A DNA stretch of 64,000 bases from CAJJDF01 sp965655625 (GCA_965655625.1 CBFHHA010000004.1:30080-94079); one strand, 5' to 3'; counted from the first letter of the stretch, positions 52,555 to 62,340 are shown. A program made the numbers and translations. The notes: a model not told the origin generated them from the letters alone.

Positions 52555-54870
52555 TTATAAACTACCTAATTTTAGCCCCAAGTATATGGTTCGTGGCTGA
52601 GCAGGTCCGAAAACAAAGTTGCTGTCTCTGTTTTTTCCAATGTCGAATTGTGCCTGATATGAGTTAAAGATATTCCTAACTCCACTGTAAAATGTCAAAT
52701 TGGTTTTTACTTTCTTCAAAGGTAATCTGTAGTTCAATTTTAGGCTTACTTCATGAAATGCTTTTGAATCGATTATTTCATCTGTTAATTGGTTAGGCGC
52801 TCCCGCAAAATGGGGCACTTTCATTGTTCCGGTGTACAAGTAATTGAGAACCCCATTCAATCTAGACGCAGGCATCACAGTGACTACTCCGTATCCATAG
52901 GTTTTGGGAGTTCGAATAAAATCTTTGATTCCTTCCAATCCCTCAATGTAGGAAACTTCATTTTCGTATCTACTTGTTTGCAAAGTAACTCCTGTTTCAA
53001 TTTGGAGTTTCATATTTAGGTTTGCTCTTAATTCTAGCGTAGCTCCTTGAACCGTGGCGCTCTGTCCGTTATTTTTCTCGAATACTTCACCAAATTCATC
53101 TTCCCCAATGGGATTTAAAATAAAAGCGTTGTTGAGTCGGGTATAGAATCCTTCTAGGGTGAATCCGGCAATGTATTTTGTTGAGACTTTGTCGTAGTTC
53201 ACCGATGTGCTAAAACTGTGTGATCTTTCGGGAGATAATTCGGGAGACAGTTGCACTCTTGAAATTCCACCACCCGCAAAGGCAATGTGTAAATCGGTAT
53301 CGAATGCTTGTGGCGCTCGAAATCCAGCACCGTAACTCAATCTGAATTGAGTTTTCTTTTTGAGGGAATACAACAAAGAAGCTCTTGGACTAAAGACTAG
53401 ATTTTTTACCAAATTATGTTTGTCCATTCTCACTCCCGTCAGTAGATTAAGTTGCGGAGTTATTTTCCAATCGCTTTGGATAAAAGAGCCTAAGTTTTGG
53501 GTAGATTGATCCACCAAATAGGTGTAGGCTGGAATTTCATCAAATACATTGTCGATCAGATATTCGGTTCCAAAAGTGAGTACGTTCTCTGCACCTAAAG
53601 TTTGTGTCAATTTATGATTCAATTGAAAACCTCCTTGTATTGTTCGGGTAAATGAGTTGCCGTAAGGTGGATTTGATTTATGAATGAGGATAGAGCTATC
53701 CTCATCCGGCAAAATTCCGGTGTAGTGATCTCGCTTGGTTTGTTGCCAGCCCACATAACTGAAAAACGAAGATTTCTTTTTGTTGAAATTAATTTGATAA
53801 TCGGCACTTCCCATCCACACATTGTGAGTTCTTTCTTCCGCCTGTTGAGCCAAAAATGTAGGTGAATCTGTCATTTCTCCTCCGTAGCGATATTCGTAGA
53901 GTCTACTCAAGCTTACTTCTATTTTTTGATTTTTTCCGATCAGAAAAAAAGAGTTCACCCCAAAAGATGTATTGTTTAATTCGGGTAATTCAGAGTATTC
54001 ATCTGAATTGTGGTCATACAGTTCTCTATTTCGTTGATTGATGAATAAAGTCATTCCAGCATTCTTATCCTTATTAAGGAGCGAAGCATTTCCGCTCAGG
54101 ATATTATCTAAACTTTGATTGTTCACTAACTGACTATTCAAATTTACCTCATAATTGTTTTTTGTTGGCAGTTTGGTAATCACATTCACAGTGCCTCCAA
54201 TGGCACTAGAACCATAGAGCGATGAACCACCTCCTCGTATTATTTCCACTCTTTCAATCATGTTTACAGGAATTTGTTCCAATCCGTACAAGCTTGTGAT
54301 GGGACTAAAGATGGGTCTGCCATTGATAAGAATTTGTGAATATCCACCAGCCAGTCCATTCATTCTAAGTTGAGTGTAATTACAGGTTTGACAATCAGTT
54401 TCTACTCTCAGTCCCGGCTGAAATTTCAATCCCTCAGATAGGTTGCAAGCTTGAACATTTTCAAGAGTTTGGCTTGTCAATACATTGACAATAATCGCAG
54501 ATTCAGTTTTTCGTTTGGAAGTTCGAGTACCCGTAACCACGAAATCTTCCAATCGGGTAATAGTTGGAGTCAAAACCAAAGAACGATAAATCACTCTGTT
54601 TTGGTCGGAAAGTGTTACTAAAAATGCAGTGTCCTTATAACCAATATGATTCACTACTAGTGTGTGTGTACCAAAGGGAATGTTGGAAAGTGTAAATTTC
54701 CCCAAGCTGTTTGTCATGGAGGTGATGCCAAGTTTAGGAATCCCAATTGAAACAAATTCTGCCGGAGAATTGTCTTCATTTGAAATCATGCCATCAATTT
54801 TTCCTTGAGAAAAACCCAGAGAAAGTAGCGAGTTGAATAGTACGAATACCAAGAAATATCTATATCTCAT
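52555..54870 (-). CDS. TonB-dependent outer membrane receptor, probably for a metal
   Basis: It has 771 residues with a signal peptide (to about 21). A carboxypeptidase-regulatory-like domain (about 25-100) precedes the plug (about 115-225) and a 22-strand barrel ending in IYLGLKLGSL. The plug carries Cys 142 and a CQTC motif at 160-163, unusual for a plug and fitting a metal ligand. It is the last gene of a unit with the ZIP transporter and DtxR regulator (gaps of 3 and 9 bases), so metal uptake across the outer membrane is likely. Confidence 0.87.
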   Translation of the reverse strand: MRYRYFLVFVLFNSLLSLGFSQGKIDGMISNEDNSPAEFVSIGIPKLGITSMTNSLGKFTLSNIPFGTHTLVVNHIGYKDTAFLVTLSDQNRVIYRSLVLTPTITRLEDFVVTGTRTSKRKTESAIIVNVLTSQTLENVQACNLSEGLKFQPGLRVETDCQTCNYTQLRMNGLAGGYSQILINGRPIFSPITSLYGLEQIPVNMIERVEIIRGGGSSLYGSSAIGGTVNVITKLPTKNNYEVNLNSQLVNNQSLDNILSGNASLLNKDKNAGMTLFINQRNRELYDHNSDEYSELPELNNTSFGVNSFFLIGKNQKIEVSLSRLYEYRYGGEMTDSPTFLAQQAEERTHNVWMGSADYQINFNKKKSSFFSYVGWQQTKRDHYTGILPDEDSSILIHKSNPPYGNSFTRTIQGGFQLNHKLTQTLGAENVLTFGTEYLIDNVFDEIPAYTYLVDQSTQNLGSFIQSDWKITPQLNLLTGVRMDKHNLVKNLVFSPRASLLYSLKKKTQFRLSYGAGFRAPQAFDTDLHIAFAGGGISRVQLSPELSPERSHSFSTSVNYDKVSTKYIAGFTLEGFYTRLNNAFILNPIGEDEFGEVFEKNNGQSATVQGATLELRANLNMKLQIETGVTLQTSRYENEVSYIEGLEGIKDFIRTPKTYGYGVVTVMPASRLNGVLNYLYTGTMKVPHFAGAPNQLTDEIIDSKAFHEVSLKLNYRLPLKKVKTNLTFYSGVRNIFNSYQAQFDIGKNRDSNFVFGPAQPRTIYLGLKLGSL

Positions 54871-54873
54871 CCT

Positions 54874-55722
54874 TTATCCTAAAATGTTTGCGAAGACATC
54901 TTCTAATACCACATCTAGAATCATCATCACTAAAAACCCACCAATAAATCCAAGAGTAGCGTGGTCTGTAAATTTATCTCTTTGCGTTTCGGGTATTACT
55001 TCTTCTACTACCACAAAAATCATTGCACCAGCTGCAAATGTTAGGGCATAGGGCAGGAGTGGAGTAAATGTAAGAACAGCCACAGCACCCAAAACCCCAA
55101 AAATAGGTTCAACAATTGCTGAAAGTTGCCCGTACCAAAAACTTTTTCCTCTGCTCATTCCTTGTCGTCTGAGCGGCATTGAAACCGCAAATCCTTCAGG
55201 GAAATTTTGAATCGCCATTGCCAGTGCCAAAGCAACAGCACCACCAATCGTAGCACCTTCCATACCACTTGCCGCTCCACCAAACAAAACACCTACTGCC
55301 AATCCCTCGGGAATGTTATGAAGAGTAATTGCCAGAACAAGCAAAAGAGTTTTGTTCATTTTTGTTTTTGGACCCTCTGCTTCCGATACTTTTTCGTAAT
55401 TCAAGTGGATGTGTGGAATCAATTTGTCGAGCGCAAAAATAAAGAGAGCTCCTAGTAAAAAACCAATAACGGTTGGGCCTACTTTTTGAAATCCTTCTCC
55501 TGAACTCATTTCCAAAGCTGGCATAATTAAACTCCAAATACTGGCTGCTACCATTACTCCACCTGTAAAACCCAATGCGATATCCAGGACAGCTCGGTTT
55601 AGGCTTTTGAAAAAGAATACTAAAGAAGCTCCTGAGGCCGTTACAAACCAAGTAAAAGTGGTAGCGACAAATGCCGCCATTACAGGATCTACAGTTTCAA
55701 ACCAATGTATAATTGTTTCCAT
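54874..55722 (-). CDS. ZIP-family metal transporter
   Basis: Moves divalent metal (Zn, Mn or Fe) into the cytoplasm. It has 282 residues and eight or so helices. The binuclear metal-binding helices carry HNIPEGLAVG and NFPEGFAVS, both intact. It lies between the DtxR regulator (upstream) and the TonB receptor, with three bases to the latter. Which metal is used cannot be read from the sequence. Confidence 0.92.
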   Translation of the reverse strand: METIIHWFETVDPVMAAFVATTFTWFVTASGASLVFFFKSLNRAVLDIALGFTGGVMVAASIWSLIMPALEMSSGEGFQKVGPTVIGFLLGALFIFALDKLIPHIHLNYEKVSEAEGPKTKMNKTLLLVLAITLHNIPEGLAVGVLFGGAASGMEGATIGGAVALALAMAIQNFPEGFAVSMPLRRQGMSRGKSFWYGQLSAIVEPIFGVLGAVAVLTFTPLLPYALTFAAGAMIFVVVEEVIPETQRDKFTDHATLGFIGGFLVMMILDVVLEDVFANILG

Positions 55723-55731
55723 TTGTATTGT

Positions 55732-56400
55732 TTAATCTGTTATTTTTTCGATAATCAAAAATGAACTGACTTCTTTTGAAATCGTTACTGTTTGTTTAGC
55801 GGTTTGTATCATTTTGGATTTGTCGAAGTCGAAAACTTTCTCTACACGAATCTTTTTTCCTAGGGTTAAGTTCATCTCTTCTAGAAATTGTAAAAATTCA
55901 TTGTGTGTATTTTTTACTCCCACTACAATTCCTGATTCTCCTTTGTTTAATTCACTTAAAAGTACGGCCTCTTTTCTTATCGGAATATTTCCTTTTCTGT
56001 CGGGAATGGGATCACCGTGAGGATCAAAGGATGGGTGTTCCAAAAAATCATCCAATCTATCCACCAATTCATCCGATTTGATGTGCTCCAGTTGCTCAGC
56101 AATTTCATGAACTTCATCCCATTTATAGTTTAGTTTTTCAACTAAAAACACTTCCCATATTCGGTGATTCCTAATGATAGAAATGGCTATGTTTGTTCCT
56201 TTTTTACTCAAAGAAACACCCTTGTATTTCTCATAGGTAATGAGCTCTTTTTTGGCCAGTTTTTTTACCATATCAGTCACCGAAGAAGCCTTGGTAGCCA
56301 ACTTGTTTGCCAGTTCATTCGTAGAAACCTCTTTGTTGTATTTACTTTCTAAACCATAAATGGCTTTTAGGTAGTTTTCTTCTGTTTTTGTGTAACTCAT
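55732..56400 (-). CDS. DtxR/MntR-family metal-responsive repressor
   Basis: It has 222 residues: a winged-helix DNA-binding domain (TNELANKLATKASSVTDMVKKL), a dimerisation helix region with metal ligands (E and H in EVHEIAEQLEHI), and a C-terminal SH3/FeoA-like domain. It should repress its own operon when metal is plentiful. A 22-base palindrome lies directly upstream, six bases from its -7 box, and the -7 box is four bases from the ATG. Mn or Fe as co-repressor is inferred from the family. Confidence 0.93.
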   Translation of the reverse strand: MSYTKTEENYLKAIYGLESKYNKEVSTNELANKLATKASSVTDMVKKLAKKELITYEKYKGVSLSKKGTNIAISIIRNHRIWEVFLVEKLNYKWDEVHEIAEQLEHIKSDELVDRLDDFLEHPSFDPHGDPIPDRKGNIPIRKEAVLLSELNKGESGIVVGVKNTHNEFLQFLEEMNLTLGKKIRVEKVFDFDKSKMIQTAKQTVTISKEVSSFLIIEKITD

Positions 56401-56404
56401 TATG

Positions 56405-56412
56405 CAAATATA
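56405..56412 (-). promoter_or_regulatory. -7 box for the metal operon, leaderless geometry
   Basis: The minus strand reads TATATTTG, then CATA, then the dtxR ATG. Exact consensus, four-base gap. Confidence 0.6.
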
Positions 56413-56417
56413 AAAAT

Positions 56418-56439
56418 ATTTTTAGATTTATCTAAAAAT
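56418..56439. promoter_or_regulatory. Operator palindrome for the DtxR-type repressor
   Basis: ATTTTTAGAT-TT-ATCTAAAAAT, a perfect inverted repeat with ten-base arms. It lies six bases upstream of the -7 box, between the expected -33 and -7 elements. Its TAGAT/ATCTA core resembles sites of DtxR/MntR regulators. Binding is inferred from position and symmetry. Confidence 0.7.
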
Positions 56440-56474
56440 TATATTTGGTGAATTTAAAAAAATGAAATCGTTGC

Positions 56475-56486
56475 TAACAATTGTTA
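56475..56486. promoter_or_regulatory. Perfect 12-base palindrome between dtxR and dnaB
   Basis: TAACAATTGTTA lies in the divergent gap, 60 bases before the dnaB -7 box. No known regulator can be assigned. Confidence 0.3.
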
Positions 56487-56545
56487 ATAAATCTACTTAG
56501 TAACTTTTTTGTTTTAACTACGACAAAAAACTGAAGAATTCGAGT

Positions 56546-56553
56546 TACATTTG
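56546..56553 (+). promoter_or_regulatory. -7 box for dnaB
   Basis: TACATTTG, exact TAnnTTTG, 77 bases before the dnaB ATG. Confidence 0.45.
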
Positions 56554-56630
56554 TGTTTCAACCAGAATTGATTTGATTCATTGAAACAGGCTAGTTTTAA
56601 TGAATTAACACTTACTTATATTGAGCATTA

Positions 56631-58196
56631 ATGAACAACAATTTACCCGATAACGACCCAGTAACACGAATGGCAACCAAAAAGAAATCCACTCCATTTT
56701 TTCAAGATTCTGGAAGAATTCCACCACAAGCAGTAGATTTTGAAGAGGCTGTGTTAGGTGCATTGATGTTAGAAAAAAATGCGGTAAATGATGTGATTGA
56801 TGTATTGAGTCCCGAGAGTTTTTACAAAGATCAGCATCAAAAAATATACGCAGTGATTCATTCCTTGTTTGGGAATAGTCAGCCGATAGATATATTGACA
56901 GTAACCCAAGAATTAAGAAATAGAGGAGAATTGGAATATGTAGGAGGAGCCTATTACATTTCTCAATTAACCAATCGAATAGCCTCGGCTGCCAATGTGG
57001 AGCACCATTCTCGTATCATTGCCCAGAAGTTTATTCAGAGGGAATTGATTCGTATTTCCTCCGATACGATTAAATTAGCTTATGACGAAACTACAGATGT
57101 GTTTGATTTGTTGGATAAAGCCGAAAGCAGTTTGTTCCAAGTTGCGGAAGGTAATTTGAGTAAGAGTTACGAGAAGATTGACAAAGTGATGCAACATGCT
57201 ATTGAGGAAATAGAAAATGCACAAGATCACCAAGACGGAGTAAGTGGAGTGCCTACAGGTTTTACAGCCCTAGATCGAGTAACTTCTGGTTGGCAAAAGT
57301 CTGATATGATTGTGATAGCAGCCCGTCCAGGTATGGGAAAAACAGCTTTTGTGGTTTCGATGGCGCGAAATGCAGCGGTACAGTTTGGTCAAGGAGTCGC
57401 TATATTTTCATTGGAGATGAGTTCGGTTCAGTTGGTAAATCGTTTGATTTCGGGTGAGGCCGAAATTCCTGCTGAAAAACTGAGAAAAGGAAATCTTGAA
57501 CCTCATGAATTTCAGCAATTGCATGCTCGAATTGGAAAACTATCCGAAGCTCCTTTCTTTATCGATGACACGCCTGCTTTGTCTGTGTTTGAGTTTAGAG
57601 CAAAATGCAGAAGACTAAAATCTCAGCACGACATTCAATTGATTGTGATTGATTACTTGCAATTGATGACTGGTGGTGGAGAAGGAAAAGGTAACCGAGA
57701 ACAGGAGATTAGTTTTATTTCGAGGTCTATCAAAACAGTGGCAAAAGAATTGGATGTGCCCATTATTGCACTTTCTCAGTTGAGTCGTTCGGTAGAAACG
57801 AGGGGAGGAGACAAAAAGCCTTTGCTTTCGGATTTGAGGGAATCAGGAGCTATTGAGCAAGATGCCGATATTGTTTCTTTTATTTATCGTCCAGAGTATT
57901 ATGGCATTACCACCGATGAGGAAACGGGTGACAACCTCGAAGGAATAGGGGAATTCATCATCGCAAAACACAGAAATGGGTCACTTGAATCAGTGAAACT
58001 GCGATTTGTGGGACAGTTTGCTAAATTCGAGAATTTAGATTCCTTTGATGAACCTGGATTTACGGCAATGACTCCGAGCAACGACTTTGAAGGAAATGAT
58101 GATGGTACGATGACCATGAAATCAAAAGGTTGGGACGATGATGATTCGGATGACGCTTTTGATGGAAGCGGATTTGATGACGAGGAGCCGTCCTAA
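56631..58196 (+). CDS. dnaB: Replicative DNA helicase DnaB
   Basis: The hexameric helicase that unwinds DNA at the fork. It has 521 residues: an N-terminal primase-interacting domain (PPQAVDFEEAVLGALM), a linker, and a RecA-type motor with ARPGMGKTAF (Walker A) and VIDYLQLM (Walker B). A long acidic tail rich in Asp ends the protein (DDDDSDDAFDGSGFDDEE), common in Bacteroidota DnaB. No intein is present. Confidence 0.97.
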   Translation: MNNNLPDNDPVTRMATKKKSTPFFQDSGRIPPQAVDFEEAVLGALMLEKNAVNDVIDVLSPESFYKDQHQKIYAVIHSLFGNSQPIDILTVTQELRNRGELEYVGGAYYISQLTNRIASAANVEHHSRIIAQKFIQRELIRISSDTIKLAYDETTDVFDLLDKAESSLFQVAEGNLSKSYEKIDKVMQHAIEEIENAQDHQDGVSGVPTGFTALDRVTSGWQKSDMIVIAARPGMGKTAFVVSMARNAAVQFGQGVAIFSLEMSSVQLVNRLISGEAEIPAEKLRKGNLEPHEFQQLHARIGKLSEAPFFIDDTPALSVFEFRAKCRRLKSQHDIQLIVIDYLQLMTGGGEGKGNREQEISFISRSIKTVAKELDVPIIALSQLSRSVETRGGDKKPLLSDLRESGAIEQDADIVSFIYRPEYYGITTDEETGDNLEGIGEFIIAKHRNGSLESVKLRFVGQFAKFENLDSFDEPGFTAMTPSNDFEGNDDGTMTMKSKGWDDDDSDDAFDGSGFDDEEPS

Positions 58197-58250
58197 GGAT
58201 TTTTGACTGCAAATCATTCTTTTCTTCTCTTAATCCGTTATTTTTATTCT

Positions 58251-59519
58251 ATGAAAAATCTAGTCACGCTCGTATTATTTGTTCTTTTTTGTCAAGTTGG
58301 GTTTTCTTCCTATTTGCTTATCCCGATGGATGAGGTAAAGCAAAAAAATCACTTGAAAGCTTATGGAATAGCTTATTGGGTGTTGCAAAATGACATCGAA
58401 ATAGAGTGGCTTCTCAATTACAGAGGAGGTAGTTTTTTAATAAAATACTACAAAGACATAGAGAAGGAATGTGTAATTAGAGGAGTTTCTTTTGATTTGA
58501 TAGCCGATGTACAAGCTCAATCAATCAAAAGAAAAATTGCCGATCCTGAAGTAAATCAAGAGGTGATAAAGCTGGAGAAATTTCCCAAAATTGCTGTTTA
58601 CACACCTGAAGGAAAAATGCCTTGGGATGATGCGGTAACTATGGTTTTGGAATATGCCGAAATTCCTTACGACAAAATTTACGACTCGGCAATAATCAAC
58701 ACCGTTTTACCAAAATATGATTGGCTTCATTTACATCACGAAGATTTTACCGGGCAATACGGAAAATTTTATGCAGCTTACCGCAATGCCGTTTGGTATC
58801 AAAATCAGCAATCAGAAACCGAAGCTCGTGCTAAGAGATTGGGATTTCAGAAAGTGTCGCAACTGAAAGCCGGTGTTGCAGTTAAAATAAAAGAATTTGT
58901 AGCTGGTGGTGGATTTTTATTCACAATGTGTTCGGGAACTGATTCCTACGATATTGCGCTATCGGCACTTCAAACTGATATCTGCGAATCGATGTTCGAT
59001 GGAGATCCTGCCGATAGGCAAGCACAATCAAAATTAGACTTTACTTCGACTTTAGCTTTTCGAAATTTCACTTTAAAAACGAACCCGTTGGAATATGAAT
59101 TCTCAAATATTGACGGTACTTATGTGCGAATAAGACAACGTATTCCGGAATCGGAAGATGTTTTTACTTTGTTTGAATTTTCGGCAAAATGGGACATTGT
59201 TCCCACTATGTTATGTCAAAATCATACTTCGGTAATTAAAGGATTTATGGGGCAAACAACAGATTTTCACAAGGAGTTTGTGAAATCAAATGTATTGGTA
59301 ATGGGAGAATCTAAGGCTCTAGGAACTGCGCGCTATATTCATGGAACTCTTGGCCAAGGCCAATGGACGTTTTATGGAGGGCACGATCCTGAAGATTATC
59401 AGCATAGAGTGGGGGATCCACCAACTGATTTGAATTTGCATCCAAATTCACCAGGTTACCGATTGATACTGAACAATATTTTGTTTCCGGCGGCCAAGAA
59501 AAAGAAAAGAAAAACCTAA
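58251..59519 (+). CDS. Secreted conserved protein, called 'asparagine synthetase B family' in Bacteroidota
   Basis: It has 422 residues from the ATG at 58251, which gives a signal peptide (MKNLVTLVLFVLFCQVGFS). I recognise the family by AYGIAYWVLQ, CSGTDSYDIAL, and the ending GHDPEDYQHRVGDPPTDLNL. The usual label is misleading: no asparagine synthetase motifs are visible. A glutamine-amidotransferase-like fold is possible. Function unknown; it should act in the periplasm. A TATTTTTA-TTCT-ATG arrangement is a one-mismatch version of the leaderless promoter pattern. Confidence 0.7.
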   Translation: MKNLVTLVLFVLFCQVGFSSYLLIPMDEVKQKNHLKAYGIAYWVLQNDIEIEWLLNYRGGSFLIKYYKDIEKECVIRGVSFDLIADVQAQSIKRKIADPEVNQEVIKLEKFPKIAVYTPEGKMPWDDAVTMVLEYAEIPYDKIYDSAIINTVLPKYDWLHLHHEDFTGQYGKFYAAYRNAVWYQNQQSETEARAKRLGFQKVSQLKAGVAVKIKEFVAGGGFLFTMCSGTDSYDIALSALQTDICESMFDGDPADRQAQSKLDFTSTLAFRNFTLKTNPLEYEFSNIDGTYVRIRQRIPESEDVFTLFEFSAKWDIVPTMLCQNHTSVIKGFMGQTTDFHKEFVKSNVLVMGESKALGTARYIHGTLGQGQWTFYGGHDPEDYQHRVGDPPTDLNLHPNSPGYRLILNNILFPAAKKKKRKT

Positions 59520-59520
59520 A

Positions 59521-60555
59521 TCAAGGACAGAAATAAGGATCAGTGCTCCAGGCAGGATTGTCCGAACAAAATTTCAAATCTGCTGTGTACGAGCCGTTAA
59601 ATAAATGTTCTACTGTTTTTTCACTCAGGTTTCTTCCAGTAATTTCTGAGGTATATCTGCTGGCCCAAACGCCTCTTCCGCCTTCAATGTTCGTGTAATC
59701 GGGTTTATCAAAGGCAATTCCACTATTTGGTTTGTTTACGTCAATGTAAGTTTTTAAGATAAAATTAGCTGATGTAATTCTAAAATCAACAGGACCAATT
59801 ACCCTTTTTGTTACTCCTACTGTGTCTTTTAGTTCAGGTGTGTTGGATAACAAACCAAAGAAAGACTCTGAATTGCTAATTGCTTCTAACTCGCCACTTG
59901 TTGTCGGTTTCTTTTCTCCCAAATTCCAATCTACGAATTTTTCGAAAATGTTCCCGTTCCTATGTTCCGTGTAATGAAATCTCATTACAACTCCATAAGA
60001 TTCTGCGTCTGGCGATTGTCTCCAAGTAGGTTTTATGTCGTTATACACTCCCGAATTGAAGAGGGAAATACCACCTGGAGCTAAAGTCCTAATTCTAAAG
60101 TTATTGGTGAATTCAAAGGATTCAATCATATTGGTAGTGGCAGAAAATTTTCTCCCATCTCCATCTCCAATAATTCTGTATTCTTTGTTTTCATCAAGTG
60201 ACGAGTCTACGAAATAATATACATTTTGAGTACCGGTAAAAAATATTCCCGAACCTTGCGCTACATCAACTGTTTTTTCTTGCAAAGAATATACACGACC
60301 GATACTTCCATCCGTATTTATTTCCTCTACTTTTACCGTTACCTTGTCAAAGTACATGGAGTCGTTTACACTTGGATACTCTAGGTTGTTCGTTCCCAGA
60401 AAACTTTTATTTATTTTGATCCATTGTGTGTCAACCCCTTGGTCCAACACTCCATAGATAATTGGAATACGATCGTAAGGTGCGTTAATTTCAAAATCAG
60501 TTTTGCAACTAAATAGTGCGCCAACAAGGGCAAAAAGAACAAGTAAGTTTTTCAT
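59521..60555 (-). CDS. Lipoprotein, possibly DUF4249-related
   Basis: It has 344 residues. The signal peptide ends in a lipobox (ALFSCK, Cys 17). The beta-rich mature part begins with PIIYGVLDQGVDTQWIKINK, a layout like DUF4249 lipoproteins that sit near TonB receptors, but no such receptor is adjacent here and the match is loose. It is convergent with the previous gene with one base between stop codons. Confidence 0.65.
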   Translation of the reverse strand: MKNLLVLFALVGALFSCKTDFEINAPYDRIPIIYGVLDQGVDTQWIKINKSFLGTNNLEYPSVNDSMYFDKVTVKVEEINTDGSIGRVYSLQEKTVDVAQGSGIFFTGTQNVYYFVDSSLDENKEYRIIGDGDGRKFSATTNMIESFEFTNNFRIRTLAPGGISLFNSGVYNDIKPTWRQSPDAESYGVVMRFHYTEHRNGNIFEKFVDWNLGEKKPTTSGELEAISNSESFFGLLSNTPELKDTVGVTKRVIGPVDFRITSANFILKTYIDVNKPNSGIAFDKPDYTNIEGGRGVWASRYTSEITGRNLSEKTVEHLFNGSYTADLKFCSDNPAWSTDPYFCP

Positions 60556-60648
60556 TGGATTGACTAGAAATATATATGGGACTAATGTACAATTTTTATA
60601 GGAATTAAGGAGATAAGACCTGCCAAAAAGTACAAGATATTATACAGT

Positions 60649-61635
60649 TTAATACTCAGGTTTCATACACTCTTGAACAACAGTATGTAGTACTTGCCCC
60701 AATGTTCCTCCTTCATATTTCTCTACCATTTGAGGAACCAAACTAGCACCCGACATTCCTGGGGCAGTGTTTACTTCAATTACAAAAGGCTCTCCATGGA
60801 CTAAAATAAAATCGACTCGTATAATTCCTTTAAGCCCCAAAAGCGCGTATATTTTTTTGGTAATTTCTTGTACCTTGTTTCTCAAATCATCTTCTATTCT
60901 GGCAGGACAAATTTCTTGAGACTTTCCTTCGTATTTTGCCTCGTAATCAAAAAATTCATTTTCGCTTACAATTTCTATCAAAGGTAAAGCAATGATTTCT
61001 TTGTCTGATTTGAAACAAGCACATGTCACTTCTTTTCCTTCCATCATCGCCTCAATCATCACTTCATTACCTTCGGTAAAAGCTCGATTGATGGCAGGAA
61101 TCAGCTGCATTTCTTCTTTTACTTTTGAAATCCCGAAACTACTTCCTCCGTCATTTGGCTTCACAAAGCAGGGTAGCCCTAATTCTTTAACTATTTCCTT
61201 GGTATTAAACATGGCGGATCGGTCATTAATTAATACTGATTTGGCAACACGAATGCCATTATTCGCCAACACTTGATTACACAACCATTTGTCGAAAGTA
61301 AGAGCCGATGTTTTGCTGTTGCAGGAATTATACGGAATTCCTAACATATCAAAATATCCTTGGAGCTTTCCGTCTTCTCCAGGAGTACCGTGAATGGTAA
61401 GGTACACACAGTCGAAATAGTGGGTTTTTCCATCCATTTCGAATGAAAAATCATTTTTATTAATCGGAAAAAGAGCTTCATTTACCTTCACATTCCATCC
61501 TTGCGAGTTTACAATGACCACATATTTTTCGTACTTATCGTTTGGCAAATGTTGATAGATAGTCTCTACACTTTTTAGCGAAACTTCTAGTTCGCTAGAG
61601 TATCCTCCAGCAACAATAGCGATGTTCTTTTTCAT
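60649..61635 (-). CDS. ddl: D-alanine--D-alanine ligase
   Basis: Joins two D-Ala for the peptidoglycan precursor. It has 328 residues in the ATP-grasp fold. It has the N-terminal VAGGYSSELEVSL, the ATP-binding KPNDGGSSFGI, and the Mg/substrate motif EVNTAPGMSGASL. A TATCTTTA sequence upstream is a one-mismatch -7 candidate. It is transcribed alone. Confidence 0.95.
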   Translation of the reverse strand: MKKNIAIVAGGYSSELEVSLKSVETIYQHLPNDKYEKYVVIVNSQGWNVKVNEALFPINKNDFSFEMDGKTHYFDCVYLTIHGTPGEDGKLQGYFDMLGIPYNSCNSKTSALTFDKWLCNQVLANNGIRVAKSVLINDRSAMFNTKEIVKELGLPCFVKPNDGGSSFGISKVKEEMQLIPAINRAFTEGNEVMIEAMMEGKEVTCACFKSDKEIIALPLIEIVSENEFFDYEAKYEGKSQEICPARIEDDLRNKVQEITKKIYALLGLKGIIRVDFILVHGEPFVIEVNTAPGMSGASLVPQMVEKYEGGTLGQVLHTVVQECMKPEY

Positions 61636-61743
61636 TCAAAATTATTTAGCATTTAAAGATAATTGAACCTTTTGAAACAAAAGGAATTCAACACAAAATT
61701 GAGTTAACCAAGCGTTGTTAATTAGTCATCAAAAATAGAATAA

Positions 61744-62337
61744 TTACAAGATTTTTCTGAAAGTTAAATTCAGTCTGGGTTGGAGTGAGCGAGTGGTTTT
61801 AGGGATTTGATGTTTCCAATAATGTTGAGTTTCTCCCGCCATTAAGAGCAAGCTTCCAGAAGTCAAAGAGAGATCAATTTTCTTTAAATTTGAATTCGAA
61901 ATATGCTTAAGTTGAAAAGGCCGTGTTTGGCCAAATGTCACCGAAGCGATAACAGGGTTTTTTCCAAGTTCTTTCTCGTTGTCCTGGTGCCAGCCCATGC
62001 CATCTTTGCCGTTTCTGTAATAGTTCAATAAACAACTGTTGAATTCAAATCCAGTCGATTGTTCTATTTTTTGTTTGATTTCTAAGAGGTCTTTTGTCCA
62101 AGATTTTGGCTCTAAAACCAAGCCGGAATATTTCATTACTTTCCCTTTGTCTCCATACCAAGCATTCAGACGAGGGATTTTATGCTTTTTTCCATATACC
62201 ACGACTTCATCTTGGCTCCATTCAATCGTTTTTATAAATGCAGAAAGAAATTCTTTCGACTCTACTAAATTAAAAAATCCCTCATAGAAAGTAATTTTTC
62301 CATCAGGGATTTTAATATCAAGAGGTTCTGTAAACAT
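61744..62337 (-). CDS. alkB: AlkB-type 2-oxoglutarate/Fe(II) dioxygenase
   Basis: Repairs alkylated bases in DNA or RNA by oxidative demethylation. It has 197 residues. The iron ligands are in GWHQDNEK (HxD) and the distal His in GETQHYWKH; the 2-oxoglutarate-binding Arg pair is in PRLNLTFR. It starts three bases after the miaA stop, so it is probably the last gene of an SDR-miaA-alkB unit. Confidence 0.93.
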   Translation of the reverse strand: MFTEPLDIKIPDGKITFYEGFFNLVESKEFLSAFIKTIEWSQDEVVVYGKKHKIPRLNAWYGDKGKVMKYSGLVLEPKSWTKDLLEIKQKIEQSTGFEFNSCLLNYYRNGKDGMGWHQDNEKELGKNPVIASVTFGQTRPFQLKHISNSNLKKIDLSLTSGSLLLMAGETQHYWKHQIPKTTRSLQPRLNLTFRKIL

Positions 62338-62340
62338 TCG

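Noticed and set aside
58251..59519. True asparagine synthetase
   Set aside because: No N-terminal Cys glutaminase motif or ATP-pyrophosphatase motif (SGGxDS) is visible, and the protein has a signal peptide.
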